A stretch of DNA of 64,000 nucleotides from Dimargaris cristalligena (lineage: Eukaryota > Kickxellomycota > Dimargaritomycetes > Dimargaritales > Dimargaritaceae), in the NCBI GenBank assembly GCA_027576995.1, contig JANBQC010000007.1:90758-154757 (forward strand), in the 5' to 3' direction. The first letter of the stretch is position 1, and every line of letters starts with the position of its first letter. A model generated the notes under the pieces. It was not told the DNA's origin, ran no database searches, and was given only the letters and a program-made list of their open reading frames with translations. Both the position numbers and the translations under genes were made by a program. Below are positions 56,101 to 64,000 of the stretch, in pieces.

Positions 56101-57299
56101 TAGTGATTACCGAAAATCTCAACGACCGGAAAATACTGGAGGCATCGAAATCTAGCCCAATCCTACTCATTTAAGTAGAGATTACATCACAATCGCATGC
56201 ATAATACCGATGCAGTGCGGTAAAAAGGAAGCCGTGACCTACCATGCGGACTTCCAACCGGTTTTTAAGTGCGAGCAAAGTCGAGCGATCTGGGCCCTGG
56301 TCATCAGGGGAGATTAGAGACTCGGTTACTATTAGGCGAGCACGAGTAAGAAGACGGAGACACTCGGGAATACTGGCCTTCGGAGTGAGAGTCTGGCCGT
56401 AGTTGCCGTTTATAAAATCCTCGTCTTCGTACAAGTTGCCGGATCGCATTTCGTGCCACACCACGGACACACAGGTCATGGCTGCTACTAGGTGGCTGTA
56501 CAGCACATAATTCCAAGCGTTGGAATCAACGTAGGCCATGATTTCCCCGGGGGTCAGCGGAATCAAGAACTTCAGATAAGGGCACATGAGGATGGTTTGG
56601 GCCGCTGAATAACCCGACTGCCAGGTCATCTAATGAGAATAACGTATATAAAAAAAGTTCAACCGGGATATCGGAGCATACATCAGTGTATGATTTTAGG
56701 ACCTGTCCGAGTGTCATAATAAACCGCTTATGCAATGCATTATAGTGCCAACTTTAACGCCGAGAGCTGTACATTACAATGCCGGATGGACGGACGTACC
56801 TCACAAGCGGTGAACTGGTCAATGATCCACAACACCTCCTCCGGAGTGCGAGTTTCTAGGCAATCCAATGGGGGGAAATCGGGCTTATTGCAAAGAAGCA
56901 GACCCGAGTCCATTTTGGGGTCCATGATTTCCAGGGCACTCATGGAATCAAACAGATCAAAGAAAGGTGCCAGAATTAGCTTGCCCTCTTGCAATTCTGT
57001 GGTGTACGGGTTGGGTCAATAGGAAGGTACATAGTAATTGTAAATTGAATTAGAAGTTAGGTTGGCCGTTTAACCGGATATCTGCCCAGTTTGGAAGGCC
57101 ATGTACTCGGCATATTAGGGGATACCGGGGCAGCTAGTTTAGCCTCGGCCTACACCCGAAGGAGGGGGGAAGTCCACAGTGGCAACTTACCATTCGTTGC
57201 CTGGTCCAACAGGGGCTTGAGGTCGGCCCATTCTTCACTGGGCTGGTTTTGCGGCGCGGCCGAGCCGTTGGCGAGAGCAACGTCGGGATCGGACTCCAT
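53162..57299 (-). CDS. NAA35: NatC N-terminal acetyltransferase auxiliary subunit Naa35/Mak10
   Basis: Twelve exons rebuilt on the minus strand: 57299-57191, 56996-56800, 56629-56243, 56052-55908, 55742-55516, 55346-55143, 54980-54882, 54685-54623, 54495-54365, 54210-54119, 54002-53836 and 53629-53162. All phases agree, giving 762 aa (family about 720-780). Naa35 is the large scaffold of NatC, which acetylates N-termini such as Met-Leu and Met-Ile on ribosomes, with catalytic Naa30 and Naa38. The hallmark FDSMSALEIMDPKMDSGLL is in exon 2, followed by ETRTPEEVLWIIDQFTACE and WQSGYSAAQTILMCPYLKF. EYGYFSAWAMDNRLS and the YW-W junction of exons 9 and 10 match the conserved middle, and FCARFRVFLGIRNPTLLRP the C-terminal part. 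Intron 4 has a gcaagt donor, required for phase. It is the most intron-rich gene in the window. Confidence 0.93.
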
Positions 57300-57819
57300 G
57301 GCGAATAGACTGAAAGGTGAACGAGGGCGGGGATAGAAGACAACGGCGGGGGGAATAGGCCGAGAGAGCGGAGAGCAAAGCGACCGGCGAGGGATGTGGA
57401 GGCGAGGGAAGGGTGCTACGGAAGCGGGGAGAAGGAAGGAAGGCTAGGCTCTTTGAAGGAGGAGAAGGTGGTGGTTGTGGTGATTAACTACAGTTCAGCC
57501 AGGCTGAGGATTGCACGGATTGTCAAATAAACAGGTGGGGAGGGGAAGGTGTACCATAGTGGGAAGGCCACATAGATAGGTCATAGCCACCAGAGTACTA
57601 CTCCTCACCAACCCTTCACTACAAGCGGGAGGAAACCCATAGAGAGTAGTCCAATAAAACCGCCACCAGAATTGGTTTACCACCAGTTTCCCGGATCCCA
57701 CTATTAACTACTTTACTTGGCGTATAACCCCACTAACTACCATCCGGTACCCTTTAAGTTCTATATACACACCACCCACCCATATATATATACCCATACT
57801 GTATTACGCTGGCGAGGCT
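57300..57819. other. Divergent promoter region (NAA35 / orphan gene)
   Basis: 520 bases between two divergent start codons, likely shared regulatory DNA; a short TA-rich stretch lies at 57781-57791 near the plus-strand start. Confidence 0.5.
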
Positions 57820-58302
57820 ATGGCGTCTCCTTCCACTTCCGCCGCCCAAACCGCATTCCGGCCCCTGGGGTCCAAATTTGACCCCGCTCAGCCGCGCCCG
57901 GCCTCAAGTTACCTAACCCCAACCCTCTTGGCCGATTCCTTCCGAATGAAGAACCACTTCGCCCCGCCCAAAGCCAGCACTCCCCTGTTCGGCAGTGGGT
58001 CGCTCTCCGCCACCGTCGGCCCCACCATGGCTATGGAACCACCCACCTTTTTCCAAGTGTTCCGGGCCCAAATCGCCGTAAACCACCGCCGTCTGTTGAG
58101 CGTACTACGGCCGGGCGAAAGACTGCCCCGTGGACAGCCCTGGTCTACCACCCGGCTACTCATGGAACTGGGCTGGGAATACATGTTCTACCCCTATTTC
58201 CAAGGACTGGGTCTGGCGCTACTTCGCCATTGGTACGCTTACGCTCGCCACCTCCGACCGTGGCCTTGGATGCGGGAACGACTATTGCTACGTAAGGCTT
58301 AA
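57820..58302 (+). CDS. Orphan 160-aa protein
   Basis: Single exon of 160 aa with strong GC-rich codon use like the real genes around it and a Met start in plausible context. Residues 1-75 are Ala/Ser/Pro-rich and flexible. About 76-160 look folded: TFFQVFRAQIAVNHRRLLSV, then LLMELGWEYMFYPYFQGLGL with a hydrophobic stretch too short and aromatic for a sure membrane helix, and a Trp/Arg-rich end (RPWPWMRERLLLRKA). I do not recognise the family and assign no function. It lies head to head with NAA35. No signal peptide is clear. Coding is likely from codon use and lack of interruption, but it has no homology support here. Confidence 0.6.
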   Translation: MASPSTSAAQTAFRPLGSKFDPAQPRPASSYLTPTLLADSFRMKNHFAPPKASTPLFGSGSLSATVGPTMAMEPPTFFQVFRAQIAVNHRRLLSVLRPGERLPRGQPWSTTRLLMELGWEYMFYPYFQGLGLALLRHWYAYARHLRPWPWMRERLLLRKA

Positions 58303-58613
58303 CTTAAACGTATAGCATTACCAGTGTATTCCCACCGATTTTCAGGGGTTACCTTTTCCGGCATCTAGTGCCTGGTATTCTTCCACCCTACCATTGATTG
58401 TAACAATATAATAACAGTAATAAAAATTCCCTAGGGTTTCCGATATCTAAAAACAGCGGATTGCAACCAAATCGCTGTAGTAACCCTTAATACACCCAGC
58501 CGAGATCTATGCAGGGGTTACAATATTTCAAAAATTATAATATGAGTGGTCACCAAAAAATACAACCCTAAGCAAGATGACGCCTAAAATCCAAAATTGA
58601 TGCAAAAAAGAAG
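58303..58613. other. Short intergenic region
   Basis: 311 bases between the orphan gene and the tRNA; AT-rich, nothing seen. Confidence 0.5.
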
Positions 58614-58687
58614 TACCAACGGCGGGGGTCGAACCCGCAATCTTCTGATTAGAAGTCAGACGCGTTATCCAATTACGCCACGCCGGC
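58614..58687 (-). tRNA. tRNA-Arg (anticodon UCU)
   Basis: 74 bases including the discriminator A, folding as a normal cloverleaf without intron. Acceptor stem GCCGGCG with CGTTGGT (three G-U wobbles); D stem GCGT/ACGC; anticodon stem TCTGA/TCAGA around loop CTTCTAA, giving anticodon TCT for AGA codons; variable loop AGATT; T stem GCGGG/CCCGC around TTCGACC. The CCA end is not encoded. The B-box GGTTCGACCC is intact. Confidence 0.96.
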
Positions 58688-61169
58688 CTATATTATTACA
58701 ATTTTTGAATGTAAGCTAGATTCATGACAGATTGAATCTAAAAGTCGCAGACTCCTTCTCCTGGATTGCGTTGCCTACACATTTATCCACAAATAGATAT
58801 ATGCTCAACTTTAAAACTACATTATTATTATTCTACAGTCAACAAATGAATCCGCTCGGACAATTTATTTTAACCAATAGGGTAACAGTACGCACCTTAC
58901 AATCCCAAACTGTAAATCCTATGAAATTATATCCACCCGAATATTTTTTATATTGTATAGTGGTGGTTATAATTGAACTGTTGTATAAATGGTAGAGTAA
59001 TGTATAATAATTGGTATGTTTGCTACCACTACGTGCTGGCGCCAAGTGAAATCCCTAGTTTAATGTTTTGACACTCGGACTTCTTTGCTCTGTAGATCTT
59101 ATAGATGTACACTTTACCCGATCTCGAAACCCCTTAGCATCGGCTTTTAATTCCAATGGTGTAGATTCATTAGGAATGCTTTGGGTCCGGCTGATATAAA
59201 ATATTTTGACCGAAACTAGCTATACCTTAACTGGAAATGTGTTTCTGCCATACTTTTCTATAAACTAATGGGTCGGTCTTTTCCGAAATACGCTTGAAAT
59301 TGTAAGCAGAGATACGACTACATAAAAAATAGCAGGTGGCAATAAATTCAAGGTGCCATTTTTGAGCACTTTTTTACTCAGTGAAATAACACGTCAGTTG
59401 AAATGTTAATTATTTACTACCAAGTGCCCGGAACCATATTCTAGTGAGTGCAATTCACTATCAACTATAAATCTAACCTGTAATTACTCGGTCCTTTGTA
59501 TTGTATTGCCCTAGAAGATTTCAAACACCCACCCCGTTATCGACGGAATACCCGGCTGTTACCCAACACTTCTACTTCATACAGACCGTAACATACCCCG
59601 CAGCCAAGGTCTTTAAATTGCCCTTCGCTGGTCTTGGCTTGGCAGGATCATTTTCTCAAATTGATTTTACCTGTGCAAATATATATTGAATTATTATTAA
59701 GGAATAAATTTAGAGATATGCTTAAATAACCTACCCGATTCACCCATTAGTGGGTTGAGTAAAACTTCCAGTAGATTTCGAGGTGTCTATCTTTCTATAG
59801 AAATGTCACTAAGCCAACTAACTATTCAGGGCTATTAAACCAATAATATTCTTATAAATGCTTTATCTCAATATATTGTCGCTTCTTATGAAACCCTGAA
59901 CAATACAACCTCCTAAGTATGCTTAGTAGTGTAGATTAAGCATTTTGACAATCGTTTTTGTTTACAATATAAGTGCTATTTTTAGATATGCAATATAATA
60001 ATCTATTTCTGGAAATATATGATACAAAAGATAGTTAAAATTCCAAAACAGTAATTATACTGGTTAAATAACTTTTGGTTAAGTATAGAACACAGTACTT
60101 TATATACAAATATATTATCCATTATCTTGATTATTATTGCGGTATACAACAAGTCAGTGACGGTCCGAATGAGGGATGAATATTAACTGAAATCTTGAAA
60201 GAAATTGATTGATGGCGATAAAAATAGCTGACCGGAAATGAAGAAGGCTGGAAAGATTGTAAACAATGGAAAATAACATATATTCTAGTTATTTATGGAA
60301 AATCGGGTAAGTGAAAACAAATTCCGACTTAAAGAACAATTTTTAATGATCATGCATATGGTTGCCATCAATTAACAATTAAAAGATATAGCCTATGGAC
60401 ATTGGTGCCACCGTTATGGAACTTTGGGATAGTCACTAGTAAAATATACCCTTTAATATAAAATATATTAAAAATTTTCACCAGATAATACTGATGTTAA
60501 CATCAAGTACAGTGCCAAGGTACACATTAAGTCCTACCACAGTAGCATGGTATGACGGAGTTGGCTAGATAAAGAAATGTCAACTCAGCTTATTAATTAC
60601 GCCAGTTCAAAGTCACTGGCATATGCTGATATGCCATTTTACATTATTGGCCAAGATTAGTCAAAGGACCGAGCGAGTTGCTTATAAACAGTAAATTATA
60701 TATTTTTGTTCGCCTAATGGGTGGATAACTCTTACAAGACTCAATGTGAATATCCAAGCTAATTGCCTTTATAGACACCCTAGCTGGACAAATTAACACG
60801 GGTGGATGACCTTGTTGCAAGTTACAACACAGATATAATTGGTGCAAATTTTTATTAAATAGTTGAGTACAACAATTATATAACTGTACTTATAGTAAAT
60901 CAGAATTTTTTGTTGTTGTGAAAAACACAGCTCAGTCAAGTAATTGGCACTTTATAAAATAGTTTAATATTAATTTCGGTAAATATGATAATAATCAAAG
61001 TTGCTAATAATATTAATGATGTAGTTTTTTTAGAATATAGAAAAAGAGATAAGATGTGGCTTGAACCTGCTCTCTCCCTTCTTGTGCTAATGTCAGCTAT
61101 ATATATATATATCATTGTTATAAATGGACAATAGTTTTGTCCATGCCAGAATGAATAATCACTGAATCG
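58688..61169. other. AT-rich gene-poor region
   Basis: 2.5 kb of AT-rich DNA right of the tRNA. Only short ORFs, no domain recognised. CpG dinucleotides are still present at moderate frequency, unlike the next block. Confidence 0.55.
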
Positions 61170-61830
61170 ATAAGCTATTGATATCCATAACTGCACTTAA
61201 GTCATGAGAAGTCCAAGGTCAAAATATAATGGCTAAAATAGTAATGATCCAGCTTATAATCAGACTTGAATAATTAAAAGAGTAATGATTCATTGATAAT
61301 TTTTTTTCACAAATACTAATATGCTTTTACTAATATCCAAGGTCGGGCCAAGGTATCCCAAACTCAAGAAGTCCATGACCCAATTCAGGTATCCTAAGGC
61401 CATGTCGGCCATGACCACAACATGTTACATTATTTTTGGGCTGAGCTTAATATGATATAGTTATGTTAACAATGATAAATGCCTAAGTATAAAATCAGAG
61501 TTGTAAATATGATAATAACTAAGTTCTTATTTGATAAGAATGAGTTTAAGGAATATCCTCCTGAAGAGGCAGAGTTCCATCAGTTTTAATCAAGGTCCAG
61601 GGACTAATGATATTATAGGTATAAATATTAGTCAACTGGTTGTACCATCAGGGCCTGACACCATTGATGGGCTTAAGAACCAGGACCAGGTGATGTCAGA
61701 GGCATCAGTTATTGTACCAAAGGTGTCCAAAAAAGGAAATAAATTAGATCACAGGTATAAAATATAGCTAAGGACTGATTTATTAATAATATAGTCACAG
61801 GTGGTTTCCAGTATGACCTTAGTTATGATA

Positions 61831-62155
61831 AATACTCAAAAAGTATAGATAAATCAGAGTTGGGAGAGGAATCACCATTCACCCTGTGGGGAGTGGCCAG
61901 ATTATATATAATGGATTATTACTAATTGCTACTATAGCAACCACATAGCTCCTCAATGAATGATTATTGTATCACTGACAGATGTGGTCAGAAAGTCTGC
62001 TACTCTGATAAAATATAAAGAATCAAAAAAATATACTGAATGAATTGAAAAACTCTCTGAGGTTATCCTCTTTTGGAGGGAAGGTCCTAAACTGGAGAAA
62101 GTTACATGTACAGATTAATAGGGTTACTAAGGTCATGCTAGTTCAGCCACAACAG
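61831..62155 (+). repeat. Direct repeat copy A
   Basis: Aligns with copy B at an offset of 473-484 bases. Best-conserved blocks: an ACCCTGTGGGGA block at 61881, a TATA-rich GGATTATTACTA block near 61911, a 22-base identical block starting at 62065 and a GCCACAACA block at 62146. Confidence 0.75.
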
Positions 62156-62303
62156 GGGGTGATTTTATAATAAACATATGTATATGTTGTGCTGTTAATG
62201 GCTTAATATAGTAATAGAGATAATTAAATTTATTTCAAGTAATAGTGTTAAGTATAATTATAATAATAGCCATAGGTAAATACCAGTACAACTACCAATA
62301 GTG

Positions 62304-62638
62304 ATTACTCAAAAAGATATAGGACAAATTGAGGTCCAGAGGGCAATCCCTGTTTACCCTGTGGGGAACAGCATGGTTATATATATGGATTATTACTACT
62401 GTGACTATATGATTATATTAATAAAGGACTACTGTATACCCAAGTTATGTAGTTATAAAGTTTGTAATTCTGGCCAGAAAATGAATAGCAAAAATATACT
62501 GAAAACAAAGGTTTGAATACTAAAGGAATGGTGAAACTCTTGGGGCTCATCCTCTTTTGGAGGGAAGGTCTGAGACTAGAGAAAGTTTAGTTGCTATATT
62601 GATAGGGCCACTAGGGTCATCCCAGTCTGGCCACAACA
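62304..62638 (+). repeat. Direct repeat copy B
   Basis: Second copy: the ACCCTGTGGGGA block at 62356, the GGATTATTACTA block near 62387, the 22-base identical block starting at 62549 and the GCCACAACA block at 62630. Small indels explain the drift in offset from copy A. Confidence 0.75.
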
Positions 62639-64000
62639 ATATTATTGTGGTGTAGCAGAGCAGATATAATAGTAGTAGCAATAATAGGTGTGAATGCCTT
62701 ACAATCAAACCTAAATAATAACTAAGATAACTGTAGGCAAAACTGCTGGTACAGTTCAGAAGAATAAAAAAAGAGATGATTTATAAAGAGCTGTGATTCC
62801 TGAAGGTATTTATACTTATGAAGTGGTTGAAGTCCAACCTATGTGGTATTAAAACTTGAATTAATTAATAATAATGAGTTTACAAATATATCTGGCTAAT
62901 GATGATATCAAATATAAATGCAAGTGAAATTTGATGTATCTCTCACTTGCTATGATATTGCAAGGCTATAAAATAATAAATTGAGACTTCACTGATAAAA
63001 GGATATAACAATGGGAATTAATTAATAAGGGAATACTACAGTTGGCTAAGTGCTCTCAGGTCCTACTATAATAACAATGTTGTGCTGCCTCCCCAAGAAC
63101 CACAAACTTTGGTGGCACCTATTCCCAGGCCCAGGTCACCAGGACGTCCTCAGGACTGGTCTGGTGATTTCCCCAGTCATTCTATAAGAATCCCCAACCC
63201 TCAAGTACCAAATGTTCCCATGACCTCCCCAGCAGCTAAGCCACTGAGTTTATTAGAACAAACTCATTTGGAACTCAATCAAAACCAACAATGCCACTGA
63301 CATCCCCAACTTTCCCAGCCAATAACATCAAGTAACCCAGGACCACCAGTGGTTATTCCAACAATGGTATCAAGACCAGCTACTACTTTCTGTCATCCTT
63401 GAATACTCTAACCCCTTGATTTATTTCCCAACATATAAATAAGGGGTAATCACCATTATTAATAAAGTAGACTTTTGATGCCCTGTTTCTTGCCTTTGAG
63501 ACAACCAATTCTTTTGCCAATTTTTACCAGATGTTTATTACTGTTTAAACTTTTATTCTCACTATTCTCCCACCATTGCACAACAATAATATTGTACAGA
63601 TATGGGAAAAACTTGATGAAGTAAATAAATAAAAAAGTCCCAATGGCTATAGAGTAGCGAAAAATACCTAGACACTAGTAAATAATAATCAATAGTCTGA
63701 AATAGGTGGAGAACTGTAGACTATAAGTCAATACAATTCTATACTAAGTAAACAAGTAAAAAATCAAGATGTTTTATTCAAGTTGTGATTTGAAGGGGTA
63801 TTTATACCCTAGAAATATTGTGTGGTAGAAATAATGGATTATTATAACTACACCAGTTCTGCTATTATATACTTATGATAAAATAAAAATAGACAGCATA
63901 AATGATATATAAAGAGATATATGGTGTAAAGAACTGAAATCAAATCCTTGAAAACTGAACTTTATTTGAAAAGATAGATAATAAAAGGGAAAGGTGATGA

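Larger units (their letters stand above)
61170..64000. repeat. CpG-depleted AT-rich block with diverged direct repeats
   Basis: About 2.8 kb to the window edge in which I count only four CpG dinucleotides (near 61344, 61406, 63145 and 63658), although the neighbouring AT-rich DNA has many. It contains at least two diverged direct copies, 61831-62155 and 62304-62638, and a scrap of a third copy's end near 61394-61423. Short interrupted reading frames (61531-61767, 63082-63300) look like decayed coding sequence. The pattern fits old, methylated repetitive DNA such as a relic transposon, but no transposase or reverse-transcriptase motif is visible. Confidence 0.65.

Overview
This is a stretch of nuclear DNA from a fungus. 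GC-rich exons are interrupted by AT-rich introns, mostly about 90-400 bases long, with gtaagt-type donors. Several genes are of fungal type: a V-ATPase assembly factor like Pkr1, complex III subunit 10, a Mim2-like outer-membrane protein, a Rom2-type Rho exchange factor, a white-collar-2-type GATA factor and a GH81 glucanase. The window also keeps genes missing from budding yeast (Y14/RBM8A, dynactin p24). Together these suggest an intron-rich, possibly early-diverging (zygomycete-grade) fungus. I cannot name the species.

Layout. 1-8 kb: a GH81 glucanase open to the left edge, an Arg/Glu/Asp-repeat protein, ribosomal protein uL16 (L10) and the Pkr1-like gene. 8-17.5 kb: the large Rom2-like gene, divergent from a flavin monooxygenase, then RNA polymerase II subunit Rpb7. 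18.8-25.4 kb: V-ATPase subunit a and the Mim2-like gene. 25.8-32 kb: a leucine-rich-repeat protein with a C-terminal Cys cluster, and a WC-2-type GATA factor. 35.4-45.4 kb: the PLP-synthase glutaminase subunit, a two-helix membrane protein with PPxY motifs, Y14, a CCDC25 homolog and dynactin p24. 46-58.3 kb: medium-chain acyl-CoA dehydrogenase, a small secreted basic protein, Cu/Zn superoxide dismutase, Qcr10, the 12-exon NatC subunit Naa35, an orphan gene, then tRNA-Arg(UCU). From 58.7 kb the DNA is AT-rich and gene-poor. From about 61.17 kb to the right edge it is almost free of CpG and carries diverged direct repeats.

The genes are mostly independent housekeeping functions, not a cluster. 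Loose themes are V-ATPase (subunit a and its assembly factor Pkr1) and mitochondrial function (ACADM, Qcr10, Mim2-like). I rebuilt the multi-exon genes by hand; all exon phases agree except the N-terminal part of the GATA gene, which stays unresolved. I found no convincing new multi-gene system. The best leads are the CpG-depleted repeat block at the right end, a PPxY two-helix protein that may be a ubiquitin-ligase adaptor, a small secreted protein with Kex2-like sites, and a GATA finger split over four exons by two micro-exons.
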